Of a stretch of DNA of 60,619 bases, positions 7,749-17,398 are shown piece by piece. The translations under genes and the position numbers were made by a program. The stretch lies in contig JAIEMQ010000026.1 of assembly GCA_019752015.1 (NCBI GenBank), positions 1-60,619 on the forward strand, read 5' to 3'. Every line of letters begins with the position of its first letter. The first letter of the stretch is position 1. The notes under the pieces are model-generated. The model saw nothing but the letters and a program-made list of their open reading frames with translations, was not told where the DNA came from and did no database searches. Source of the DNA: Cyanobacteriota bacterium. GTDB lineage: Bacteria; Acidobacteriota; Vicinamibacteria; Vicinamibacterales; UBA2999.

Positions 7749-8524
7749 CCGCCAATGGAGCCTTGACCGCCGTCGTCGCGGACGACGAGCAGCTGGCGCG
7801 GGACGAGTTGTGCTTCCTGTTGGGCCAGCTGGATGGCGTTGAGGTCGTGGGCCAGGCGGCCAACGGCGTCGAAGCCCTCGACGAGATCGCCCGTCACACA
7901 CCCGACGTGGCGTTCCTCGACGTTCAGATGCCCGGCCTGACCGGATTCGAAGTGGCGCGGCGGTTGATGGAGGCGGGAACCGGACCCAGCGTGATTTTCG
8001 TCACCGCATTCGACCAGCGCGCGATCGAGGCATTCGAAGTGAACGCGGTGGATTACGTGTTGAAGCCGGTGGACTCGGCACGTCTGGTGACCGCGGTCAC
8101 GAGGGCAAGGAAGCGCATCGGCGAGCACGCGCCGCTGCAGGGACAGCTCGACCGGCTCGTGAAAATGATGGCGGGACAGCAGAACCGCCGGGATCAGGTA
8201 GCCGTCAAAATAAATGACAGATTTGTCCTCGTGAAGGCGGATGACATCATCCATGCGTCGCTCGTCGAGGATTCGATTAATATTGTTACGAATCAGGTAT
8301 CGGGGACCTCGAATGACCGGACCCTCGAAGAGCTGCACGCGCGGCTCGATCCCGAGGTGTTCTGGCGTGTCCACCGATCGCACCTGGTGAATATCAACAA
8401 GGTGAAGGAGATCGTCCCTTGGTTCAGCCGGAATTACATCCTCAGGATGACAGACCAGAAGGCGACGGAAATCCCGGTCAGCCGGTCGCAAACCCGACGC
8501 CTGCGGGAATACCTGAAGCTGTAG
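7745..8524 (+). CDS. LytTR-family response regulator
   Basis: A 259-residue regulator. The receiver domain (about 8-125) has the acidic pocket ADDEQ, the phospho-Asp in FLDVQMPGLTGF, the switch Thr in FVTAF and Lys in YVLKPVD. The C-terminal part (about 150-259) is a LytTR DNA-binding domain (HASLVEDSINIV; FWRVHRSHLVNINKVKEI). It starts at an ATGA overlap with its cognate kinase (7745-7748). LytTR proteins bind paired ~9-bp sites upstream of envelope or competence genes; I could not locate such sites with confidence. It runs straight into signal peptidase I. Confidence 0.92.
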   Translation: MTANGALTAVVADDEQLARDELCFLLGQLDGVEVVGQAANGVEALDEIARHTPDVAFLDVQMPGLTGFEVARRLMEAGTGPSVIFVTAFDQRAIEAFEVNAVDYVLKPVDSARLVTAVTRARKRIGEHAPLQGQLDRLVKMMAGQQNRRDQVAVKINDRFVLVKADDIIHASLVEDSINIVTNQVSGTSNDRTLEELHARLDPEVFWRVHRSHLVNINKVKEIVPWFSRNYILRMTDQKATEIPVSRSQTRRLREYLKL

Positions 8525-8610
8525 TCTTCGCGGATCCCGGCGACGAGAACCCGGTCCAGTTCGCCACGACCACGGATCCCTTCGCGCGGCCCGGCCAGGC
8601 GCCGCTGCCG

Positions 8611-9168
8611 ATGCAAACCGACACCGACTCGCAGCAGATGATGCGCCGCCTCGAAGTATGGCGCGACGAGTTCTTCGCGTGGGTCCGCACGCTGGCGTCG
8701 GCCGCCGTCTACGCGACGCTGATCGTCACGTTCGGCTTCCAGGTCGCGCGCGTCGAGGGCCAGAGCATGGCGCCGACGCTGGCCGATCAGGATCGCCTGA
8801 TCGTCAACAAGCTGCGCTATCGCCTCACGGCGCCGCAGCGCGGCGACATCGTGATGCTCTACTACCCGCTCAACCCCGACAAGTCGTTCGTCAAGCGCGT
8901 CATCGCCGAAGAAGGCGACACGGTCCGCGTCGTCGACGGCCGCGTCTACGTGAACGACGTGCCGATGCGCGACGACTTCGTGCCGGCGGAGTATCGCAGC
9001 CACGACGACTGGGGCCCGCAGGTGATTCCCGAGGGCTACTACTTCGTGATGGGCGATCACCGCAACAACAGCTCCGACAGCCGTCACTGGGGTTTCGTGC
9101 CGAAGAAGTACATCATCGGCAAGGTGCAAGTGCGGTGGTGGCCGGTCCCGCACGCGAGAGTCTTCTGA
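8611..9168 (+). CDS. lepB: Signal peptidase I
   Basis: About 185 residues. One N-terminal membrane segment (AVYATLIVTFGFQVA), the catalytic Ser in EGQSMAPTL, the catalytic Lys in SFVKRVIAEEGDTV and the box E motif GDHRNNSSDSRHWGF are all present. It cleaves signal peptides of exported proteins on the periplasmic face of the inner membrane. ATG 8611 is the first standard start after the regulator stop, although the frame is open through the regulator's 3' end, so a longer Pro-rich N-terminus is possible. The next gene overlaps its 3' end. Confidence 0.9.
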   Translation: MQTDTDSQQMMRRLEVWRDEFFAWVRTLASAAVYATLIVTFGFQVARVEGQSMAPTLADQDRLIVNKLRYRLTAPQRGDIVMLYYPLNPDKSFVKRVIAEEGDTVRVVDGRVYVNDVPMRDDFVPAEYRSHDDWGPQVIPEGYYFVMGDHRNNSSDSRHWGFVPKKYIIGKVQVRWWPVPHARVF

Positions 9169-10028
9169 CGCGCGCGTCGGAAGTCTCAGCCGTTCTTTAC
9201 CGCGTTCTTTTCCTCAACCTGATCGTCGCCACGGCGAAGATCGCGCTCGGCCTCTCGACCGGCGCGGTCTCAGTGCTGTCCGACGGCTATCACTCGCTCA
9301 CCGACACCGCTTCGAACGTCGTCGGCATTGTCGGCGTGCGCATCGCCGGCGCGCCGCCGGATGACGATCATCCGTACGGCCATCGCAAGTTCGAGACGAT
9401 GGCGTCGCTCGGCATCCTGATTTTCCTGATCATCGTGCTGAGGGAAGTGCTGTCGGCGGCGTGGGAGCGCTTCCAGGGCGGGGGCCAGCCGTCGATCACG
9501 ATGCTGACCTTCGCGGTGATGGGCGTCACGTTCCTGGTGAATGTGGGCGTCGTGTGTTACGAACGGCGCGCCGGCCGGCGGCTGAGCAGCGACGTGCTGC
9601 TCGCCGATTCGCATCACACGACCAGCGACCTGATGACGTCAGCCACCGTGATCGTCGCCCTGATCGGCGTGCGCATGGGCTATCTCTGGCTCGACCCGGT
9701 CGCCGCGCTCGTCGTCGCCGTCTTCATCGGGCATGCCTGCTGGGAAATCTTCCGGCAGACGACGGGAGTCCTGGCCGATCGCTCCGTCATTCCTGAGGAA
9801 GAAATTCTCGAGGTGGTGCGGAGTGTTCCCGAGGTGATTGGGTCACATCACATCCGGACGCGAGGCTCGTCCGACTTTGTGTTCCTCGACATGCACATCT
9901 GGCTGGATGCGAACATGAGCCTGACGAAGGCGCATTCGCTCTCGCACGTCGTCAAAGACAAATTGATGCAGCGATTCCCGCAGATCAAAGACGCGATCAT
10001 CCACATCGAGCCGCCGCCGCGCCATTAG
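9138..10028 (+). CDS. Cation diffusion facilitator (CDF) transporter
   Basis: About 296 residues with six predicted membrane segments and a cytoplasmic C-terminal domain. The metal site signatures are SDGYHSLTDTASN in TM2 and ADSHHTTSDLMTS in TM5. It would export divalent metal (Zn, Fe, Mn or Co) by proton antiport. The conserved part begins near VLYRVLFLNL; starts available are GTG 9135/9138 inside the signal peptidase gene or CTG 9165 on the CTGA stop overlap. I chose GTG 9138. It is last in the run with LytS, LytTR and LepB, followed at once by the hairpin element. Confidence 0.88.
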   Translation: MAGPARESLLTRASEVSAVLYRVLFLNLIVATAKIALGLSTGAVSVLSDGYHSLTDTASNVVGIVGVRIAGAPPDDDHPYGHRKFETMASLGILIFLIIVLREVLSAAWERFQGGGQPSITMLTFAVMGVTFLVNVGVVCYERRAGRRLSSDVLLADSHHTTSDLMTSATVIVALIGVRMGYLWLDPVAALVVAVFIGHACWEIFRQTTGVLADRSVIPEEEILEVVRSVPEVIGSHHIRTRGSSDFVFLDMHIWLDANMSLTKAHSLSHVVKDKLMQRFPQIKDAIIHIEPPPRH

Positions 10029-10032
10029 CGGC

Positions 10033-10178
10033 TTGGGTTGCTAAAAACATACACAGAAGCATAGAAACGCAGAAGCACAGAAGCCCTTTTGGATCTCGCT
10101 AAGCAGCCTTGGTATGTACAAAACCGTTTCCGTGTTTCTGTGATTCCGTGATTCTGTGTATGTTTTTGGCAACCAAAG
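10033..10178. repeat. Dispersed hairpin element, copy A
   Basis: Outer arms TTGGGTTGCTAAAAACATAC and GTATGTTTTTGGCAACCAA are near-perfect inverted repeats; inside them are period-8 units built on CACAGAA on the left and TTCTGTG/TTCCGTG on the right. The centre holds CTCGCTAAGC. The same structure recurs at 50757-50895. It separates the CDF gene from the broken dehydrogenase, whose TAG stop (10179-10181) abuts its right end. No transposase is encoded. Confidence 0.85.
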
Positions 10179-10992
10179 CTAGTACCCGAGGTCGGGCTCG
10201 ACTCTGTATCTCAGGGGTTCTCCATTCAGGAATCGATCGAGGTTGTCTCCGAAAAGATCGACCACTTCATCCCAATGCCCCTGACGGAAACCTGGCGTGT
10301 GTGGTGTCAAGATCACGTTCGGGGTCGTCCACAGGAGATGGTCCGGCGGCAGCGGCTGGCGCGCAGATGACGAGCACGTGACACTGCCCGAGAAACAGCT
10401 CGAGCTCCTCTTTGCCGTAGACGCGCTCGACGTGTCCGATCGTGCCGTATGCCGGCCGCCGCCGCAGCGCGACGACGCGCATGCCGAATGCTTCCGCGCG
10501 CTTCGCGATCTCCGCGCCGATCGTGCCGACGCCAACGAGTCCGAGCGTGCGGCCCTTCAACAGCCACGGCAGCCGATCGCCGATGAATTCATTTTGCGCC
10601 CAGCGCGCGCGCTGCTGATTTTCGACCACGAACGGAATCTGCTTGGCGAGCGCGAGCGTGACCGCCATCACATGCTCCGCGATCGGCACCGCCTGCACGC
10701 CACGCGTGTTGCTGACCGCGATGTTTCGCGCGAACAATTCGGGCAGGCACAGTGTTTCAACCGCGACCGCGGACGTGTGCACCCACTTCAGTTTCGGCGC
10801 GACCGCGGCCTCGTGATCCTTCAGGATCCACGTATACGCGATGTCGCAGCCGGCCAGGCCTTCGGCGCGTTGTTCAGGAGTCGTCGCGTGAATGAATCGA
10901 ATGTGCGGGAAGCGCTTGCGGAGTGTCTCGACGGCGTCGGCAGGAATCTGCCATTGCGTGACGGGCTGCTGAATTGAAACTAGGACTTTCAC
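10179..10992 (-). pseudogene. D-isomer-specific 2-hydroxyacid dehydrogenase, broken by internal deletion
   Basis: The 5' part (10992 down to ~10362) encodes a normal start: substrate-domain residues, TSAVAVE, NTRGVQAVPIAEHVMAV and the NAD motif GLVGVGTIGAEIA, up to CHVLVICAP. After about 10360 the original frame turns to noise, while the shifted frame continues with PLPPDHLLW, NVILTPHTPGF and the family's C-terminus ending at 10179. The family normally has about 60-65 residues between these parts, including the catalytic Arg (VARG) and Glu (E-x-E-P). Those are missing. The gene therefore carries a ~190-nt deletion plus frameshift and cannot make an active enzyme. It is the last gene after rex-moaC. 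Confidence 0.85.
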
Positions 10993-10996
10993 TTCA

Positions 10997-11052
10997 GACT
11001 CAACTTGAAACTCAACTTCAACTTCTAACTTTTAACTTTTAACTTTTAACTT
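10997..11052. repeat. Heptamer array AACTTTT
   Basis: Three exact AACTTTT units at 11027-11047 are flanked by decayed ACTTNNN heptads back to about 10997. On the minus strand it encodes the last residues of MoaC (RKLKVKS and stop) and forms the gap to the dehydrogenase pseudogene. Confidence 0.88.
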
Positions 11053-11571
11053 CCTGTAATGCCCCGACCGGCCGCCTTTCTTCTCCACCAGCTCGATGCC
11101 GCCGATCACCAACGACTTGTCGACGGCCTTGACCATGTCGTACAGCGTCAGCGCCGCGACCGCCACCGCGGTCAGCGCCTCCATCTCGACGCCGGTCTTG
11201 CCGGAAATCCTGACCCGCGCTTCGATGTCGTAGCCCTTCCTCGTCGGCGTCAGGTCAACCGCAACGTGCGAGAGATTGAGCGGATGACACAGCGGAATCA
11301 GCTCGCTGGTCTTCTTCGCGGCCATGATGCCGGCCAGCCGCGCCGCCTGGATCGGATCGCCCTTCTTGTTGTTCCCGGACTGGATCAGTTTGCGCGCGTC
11401 TTTCGACATCGCGATCGATCCGCGCGCCACGGCTTCGCGATCGGTGACCGCCTTGTCGCCGACATCCACCATGCGGATGCGGCCCTTCTTGTCGACGTGC
11501 GTCAGAGTCGGCCGAGCCTTGCGAGGCCGTCTCGCCGAAGCGGAACGCGAAGGCGGATTAGCCTTCGTCAT
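11032..11571 (-). CDS. moaC: Cyclic pyranopterin monophosphate synthase
   Basis: A 179-residue MoaC. After a basic N-terminal tail of ~22 residues come LTHVD and MVDVGDKAVTDREAVA, then LIPLCHPLNLSHV and the active-site block GVEMEALTAVAVAALTLYDM with KAVDK. It converts the 3',8-cyclo-GTP made by MoaA into cPMP in molybdenum cofactor synthesis. No other moa gene is nearby. ATG 11569-11571 overlaps the end of rex by 14 nt, so the pair is translated together. Its last codons come from a heptamer array, so the C-terminal tail is probably not conserved. Confidence 0.92.
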   Translation of the reverse strand: MTKANPPSRSASARRPRKARPTLTHVDKKGRIRMVDVGDKAVTDREAVARGSIAMSKDARKLIQSGNNKKGDPIQAARLAGIMAAKKTSELIPLCHPLNLSHVAVDLTPTRKGYDIEARVRISGKTGVEMEALTAVAVAALTLYDMVKAVDKSLVIGGIELVEKKGGRSGHYRKLKVKS

Positions 11572-12226
11572 CGATCCCCTGCGCGAGATAGAACGACAGG
11601 CTTTCCAGCGACACCGTCAGATCGACGCCCTTCATCTTCACGCCGGGCGGCACTTTGAGCGCTCCAGGCGAAAAATTCAAGATCGCCTTGATGCCGGCCG
11701 CGACCACCTGGTCGAGCACATGCTGCGCCGATTCGGCGGGCACTGCAATGACGGCGATGTCGATGTGTTCCTTGCGGGCGATCTTCTTCAGCTCTTTCAG
11801 ATCGTGAATCGGCACGCCGCTCTTGGATTCGTCGCCGATTTTGGTGTCGGCAACGTCGAACATCGACACGATCTCGAAGCCTTCACGCTTGAAGCCGGGG
11901 TAATCGGCGAGCGCAAGGCCGAGGTTGCCGGCGCCCATCACGGCGACGCGCAGCTTGCGATCGAGACCCAGGATCTGCCGCAGGTGGCGCTTCAGATCCT
12001 TGACGTAATAGCCGACGCCGCGGACGCCGAACTCGCCGAAGTAGGCGAGGTCCTTGCGGATTTGGGCCGCGTTGAGGTGGAACTGCTCCGCCAGCGCCTG
12101 CGACGAGATGGTCTCGACGCCGGCCGCTTCGAGCTGGTTGAGGCTGCGCAGGTAGACCGACAGCCGGTTGGTCGTGAGTTCGGAAACCGGCTCGGTGGCC
12201 GTCTTCCGCTTGTTCGGTGAATTCAC
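11558..12226 (-). CDS. rex: Redox-sensing transcriptional repressor Rex
   Basis: A 222-residue Rex. The N-terminal winged helix contains SSQALAEQFHLNAAQIRKDL and FGEFGVRGVGYYV, the canonical DNA-recognition helix and wing. The Rossmann half has VAVMGAGNLGLALADY and ends with the domain-swapped helix SLSFYLAQG. Rex binds NADH/NAD+ and represses fermentation and respiratory genes when NADH is low. The start is GTG 12224-12226, which sits inside a TTGTGAA half-site. It is divergent from the OPT transporter 49 nt away and leads moaC. Confidence 0.93.
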   Translation of the reverse strand: MNSPNKRKTATEPVSELTTNRLSVYLRSLNQLEAAGVETISSQALAEQFHLNAAQIRKDLAYFGEFGVRGVGYYVKDLKRHLRQILGLDRKLRVAVMGAGNLGLALADYPGFKREGFEIVSMFDVADTKIGDESKSGVPIHDLKELKKIARKEHIDIAVIAVPAESAQHVLDQVVAAGIKAILNFSPGALKVPPGVKMKGVDLTVSLESLSFYLAQGIDDEG

Positions 12227-12229
12227 AAG
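12209..12229 (-). promoter_or_regulatory. Possible Rex autoregulatory site over the rex start
   Basis: Read on the minus strand, CTTGTGAATTCACC is followed by GAACAAG. It contains one full Rex half-site (TTGTGAA), a GTGAATTCAC palindrome and an outer CTTGT/ACAAG pair. The known consensus is TTGTGAA-N6-TTCACAA, so only one half is perfect. It covers the GTG start codon. Weak evidence. Confidence 0.3.
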
Positions 12230-12275
12230 CTGATTTCAGAATACCGCAATTTCGCGCCGAAGTATCATCCGGCCC

Positions 12276-14225
<1,950 letters not shown>

Positions 14226-14234
14226 CGCGCGCGC

Positions 14235-14492
14235 CTAACGAGGATGGGGACCGTCTGGCTGGTCCCCATCGTCATCTTCCTCACGCTTCCATTCCACGAC
14301 GCGCACGACCTCCTGCAGATGGCGCCGCGACGGGTCGTACATGTTGAGGAAGTTGCTCGTCACACCCAATCCGCCGTAACGGCCGCGTTTCTTGCGGTAG
14401 TAAACCCAGCCGCGATCCTCGGCGTAGCTCAACAACAGATGCAGACCCCACAGCGCTGCGACGACGGCCACGGCGATCAGGGTCATGCGCAT
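14235..14492 (-). CDS. Small single-pass membrane protein of unknown function
   Basis: 85 residues. One N-terminal membrane segment (LIAVAVVAALWGLHLLLSYA) is followed by a basic YYRKKRGRYGGLG stretch and an acidic tail. No family is recognised. The start ATG 14490-14492 lies 18 nt from the divergent secreted-protein gene, so both share a short promoter region. The final codons form the hairpin between the convergent genes. The moderate amphipathic middle (SRRHLQEVVRVVEWKRE) may be an interaction helix. Confidence 0.6.
   Translation of the reverse strand: MRMTLIAVAVVAALWGLHLLLSYAEDRGWVYYRKKRGRYGGLGVTSNFLNMYDPSRRHLQEVVRVVEWKREEDDDGDQPDGPHPR
14243..14270. terminator. Hairpin between convergent OPT and small membrane genes
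   Basis: GATGGGGACC (14243-14252) and GGTCCCCATC (14261-14270) form a perfect 10-bp stem with an 8-nt loop. It sits 18 nt after the OPT stop and inside the last codons of the opposite gene. No clear T-run follows, so it may act as a weak or Rho-assisted bidirectional terminator. Confidence 0.5.
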
Positions 14493-14510
14493 TTGTTAGC
14501 ATTGACGTAG

Positions 14511-15635
14511 ATGCGCGTCCGGACGTTCACCTCGATCGCCATTCTGGTGGCTGCCGCTGCTTCGGTGCCGGCACAGCCGCAGCCCCGCCGCGCGACCACG
14601 ATCACCGCGATTCGCAACTACCCGGGCTTCTATCATCAGCAGACCGTGCTGGTGGTCGGCGAGGTGAAAGGCACGCTCGAGCGCGCAACGATTGGGACCG
14701 AGGAAGGCGCGATCAGGCTGATCGCTCGCGAGGTCCGTGAGGGCCGCACCGAAGCGCGCGGACAACTTCTCGACATCGGACGGTTGTCGCAGGACGATCC
14801 ACGCCTCATCCCTTTCAATCTCCTCGATCGGATTCGCGCGCAATATCAGGATCGCTGGCCCAAGCCGGGAGAAGAGCTGTTGCTGTTACTCGCGAACACG
14901 GCGCCGCCGCCGGCAGCAACGGATGTGAAGTCGCCGCCGCTGCGCACGCTCGCGATGGAGCCGGCGAAGTTCGACGGCCAGAAGGTCAGCATCGTCGGCC
15001 AGTTCCGCGGCCGGAACCTGTTCGGCGACCTGCCGGAAGCGCCGGCGCAGAATCGATTCCAGTTCGTGCTGCGATCGAGCGATGCCGCGGTGTGGGTGAT
15101 GGGCGTGCAGCCGAAAGGCAAGACGTTCAACTTCGATCCGGCGAAGCGCGTCGACACCGGCCGTTGGGTGAAGGTCGATGGCACGGTGCGCACCGCGAAG
15201 GGTTTGACGTGGCTCGAAGGCACGAGCATCGATCTCGCCCCGGCCCCGGAAGAGACCACCGAGGTCGCCATCGATGTGCCACCCCCGCCCCCGATCGAGA
15301 TTCTGTTCACGGCACCGGCGGAAGGCGAAGCCGACGTGCGATCGACCGAACGCATTCGCATGCAGCTGTCGCGCGATCTCGATCCGGCGACGCTCAAAGA
15401 TCACGTCCGGCTGTCGTACTCGGCGGCTGATTCGAAAGAGCGCGGCGAAGCGCAGCCGCCGTCGATCGCGTTTACGGCGAGCTATACCAGGGAGAATCGC
15501 GCGCTCGAGATCAAGCCGAACGAGCCGCTCGAGCGATTCCGTCTCGTCAAGATGGAAATCCTTGAAGGGGTGAAGGGAACAGATGGCGGCGCGATGGCGC
15601 CGTTTACACTGACCTTCACCACCGGTGGGTCGTAA
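14511..15635 (+). CDS. Secreted protein with a C-terminal Ig-like domain
   Basis: 374 residues with a signal peptide (FTSIAILVAAAASVPA, cleavage near AQPQ). Two repeated segments (about 30-120 and 140-250) each contain a VVGEVKG or IVGQFRG strand and look like OB/tNA-binding-type beta barrels. After a Pro-rich linker (VPPPPPIEILFTAP) the last ~110 residues resemble an SbsA-type Ig-like domain (R-x-x-L-S-R-D-L-D-P-A-T; ending FTLTFTTGG). It is probably periplasmic or surface-attached; no enzymatic motif is seen. It ends tail-to-tail with the VWA genes at a hairpin. Confidence 0.7.
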   Translation: MRVRTFTSIAILVAAAASVPAQPQPRRATTITAIRNYPGFYHQQTVLVVGEVKGTLERATIGTEEGAIRLIAREVREGRTEARGQLLDIGRLSQDDPRLIPFNLLDRIRAQYQDRWPKPGEELLLLLANTAPPPAATDVKSPPLRTLAMEPAKFDGQKVSIVGQFRGRNLFGDLPEAPAQNRFQFVLRSSDAAVWVMGVQPKGKTFNFDPAKRVDTGRWVKVDGTVRTAKGLTWLEGTSIDLAPAPEETTEVAIDVPPPPPIEILFTAPAEGEADVRSTERIRMQLSRDLDPATLKDHVRLSYSAADSKERGEAQPPSIAFTASYTRENRALEIKPNEPLERFRLVKMEILEGVKGTDGGAMAPFTLTFTTGGS

Positions 15636-15656
15636 GGTCCGCCTTTAACCGGACCT
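15635..15656. terminator. Hairpin between convergent genes (AGGTCCG family)
   Basis: AGGTCCG (15635-15641) pairs with CGGACCT (15650-15656) around an 8-nt loop containing CTTTAA. It touches both stop codons of the convergent genes. It belongs to the same type as the hairpins at 42651-42710 and 41111-41132. Probably a bidirectional terminator. Confidence 0.55.
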
Positions 15657-17398
15657 CAGGGAACGATCCTGAACTCGTAGGCGGCGCTTTCCTTCTGACC
15701 GTTCACTTCGAACGTCAGCTCCAGCGAATAATGCCCGGCGGCCAGCGGCGCCAGCGTGACGTCGGCGATGCCGATGGTTTTGCCATTCACCTGTTGCGCC
15801 GTGTAACCAACCGGCAACGTCATCGGCTGGCTCTGTGCGGTCAACACCCGGCCGGCGACGTTCGCGGCGCCCTCGGGCATGTCCACCTCGATGCGCAGCC
15901 GCTCGGTGCGCCGGAACGTCGGCTGCTCCGCCCGCACGTAGGCGAGACCGGTGCTCGGCCCGCGGCGCCGCGCCGTGATCGCGGCGCGGCGCTTGATCAC
16001 GCTCGCGCCGTCGGGCAGCGACGGCTTCGCGGCTGTCATCGCACGCATCTCTCCTTCGGTGGGCGCGAGATAACCCTGTCGCGCCCGCACCTCGACGCCC
16101 GGCCGCGTGACGCGCACCGCGATCGATCGGAAGCGTCCATCGAGCTTCGGGTTGGTGGAGTAGTACTGCATCACGTAAGAGGCGCCGAGGTCCGCCAGCA
16201 TCCGTGCCACGCCGCCCTTGACGTCGTTGGTGTTGAGGACGACGGCGCCGTCGGTGTTGTTGGCGAGCTCGCGCAAGCCGCCCTGCCGGGAGGCCATGCG
16301 GGTACGATCCTGCTCTGGCGTCGCCGGCCGCATCGGCCCGATCGAATCGTCGAACGCCGCGAGCCCTCGCGGATCGACGGCGTAGAACGTGACGTTGGCG
16401 CGATTGGCGCGCTGCGCCAGCTGCCGCAGCTCGATGGTGTGATCGAGAAACGCCAGCAGCGAGCGCTCGCGCTCGCACGACGCGAAGCCGCGATCGTAGG
16501 CGACGCTGGTCTTGTCGTTCTCGGTCGTGATGCGGCCGCGCTCGACGCCAACGCCGGGCGGCCCTGGAATGGTGGGATTTTCCGGATCGAGAATCGCGGC
16601 GAGCTGCTCGTTCTGGCGGAACAGCACCCAGCCTTCCGTCAGCAGCACCACGAACTTGCGCTCGTCGCGCAGGCCGCCGAGGTGCGTGATCAGATCATCG
16701 AGAGCGCGCAGCGTTTTCTGCTCGCGCCGCCGCTCGATCATTTCCTTGGCGACGCCCGCGAACCGGGGACGACGCGGATCCTCGGGATAACAAGCCGCGA
16801 TCTCGCGCTCGCGCGGGTCACTGGTGTCGAGGCGATCGCGCTGCCCCCACATCGTCGTGTCGCGAACGACCCGCTCGATCGCGTCGCTGCGTCGCGTCCA
16901 CGACAGCGTCCGCGCCGGGGTGTCGGGGGTCATCACGCCAACGAGATCGTTTTCGCCCACGACACGATTCAGCATTTCGGAAACCGGCGCCGCCGCTTTC
17001 AACGAGCCGTCCGTGCTCACGTGCCAGTTGTCGAAGAAGACCACGAAGACGCGGGCTTCGGGATCCGCGGCCGCCGCGCGCGATGCGGCCGCGGTCGCCG
17101 GATCCGGCTTCGAGCGCGGCGCCCCCGGCCCGCGCGGTGTGATGACGCGGAAGCTTTCGATCGCCTGCGGCCGGCCGTCTTCGAGGATTTCGATCTCATC
17201 CTGCTTGAGATCGGTGACGGGCTTGCCGCTGTTGGTGAAGTACGCATCGACGGTGACGAGGTTCGCGCCGGATCGAAACCGCGGCAGCGGCTCCTGCGCG
17301 CTGTGTTGACTGACCACGACGATCGCGAACAACACGACGCAACCGTAAAACAATGCCTTCGTGTCCTTCGTGTTCTTCGTGTTGAAAGACGTCGTCAC
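15656..17398 (-). CDS. Secreted VWA-domain protein (acidobacterial VWFA-related family), copy 2
   Basis: 580 residues. A membrane/signal segment (GCVVLFAIVVVSQ) is followed by the family's opening strand (LVTVDAYFTNSGKPVTDL, then EIEILEDGRPQ) and a VWA fold whose metal site is degenerate (VVFFDNWHVS instead of D-x-S-x-S). The last ~110 residues (RRGPSTGLAYV to YEFRIVP) are a beta domain shared with copy 1. Function unknown; likely periplasmic or surface adhesion. The ATG 17396-17398 overlaps the stop of copy 1 (ATGA). The first residues NTKNTKDTK are encoded by a period-9 repeat, so the true start may lie a little further in. Confidence 0.85.
   Translation of the reverse strand: MTTSFNTKNTKDTKALFYGCVVLFAIVVVSQHSAQEPLPRFRSGANLVTVDAYFTNSGKPVTDLKQDEIEILEDGRPQAIESFRVITPRGPGAPRSKPDPATAAASRAAAADPEARVFVVFFDNWHVSTDGSLKAAAPVSEMLNRVVGENDLVGVMTPDTPARTLSWTRRSDAIERVVRDTTMWGQRDRLDTSDPREREIAACYPEDPRRPRFAGVAKEMIERRREQKTLRALDDLITHLGGLRDERKFVVLLTEGWVLFRQNEQLAAILDPENPTIPGPPGVGVERGRITTENDKTSVAYDRGFASCERERSLLAFLDHTIELRQLAQRANRANVTFYAVDPRGLAAFDDSIGPMRPATPEQDRTRMASRQGGLRELANNTDGAVVLNTNDVKGGVARMLADLGASYVMQYYSTNPKLDGRFRSIAVRVTRPGVEVRARQGYLAPTEGEMRAMTAAKPSLPDGASVIKRRAAITARRRGPSTGLAYVRAEQPTFRRTERLRIEVDMPEGAANVAGRVLTAQSQPMTLPVGYTAQQVNGKTIGIADVTLAPLAAGHYSLELTFEVNGQKESAAYEFRIVP

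Noticed and set aside
14511-15635. Secreted protein as a single-stranded DNA-binding OB protein
   Set aside because: The repeated barrels are only vaguely OB-like and the protein has a signal peptide; I keep it as unknown.
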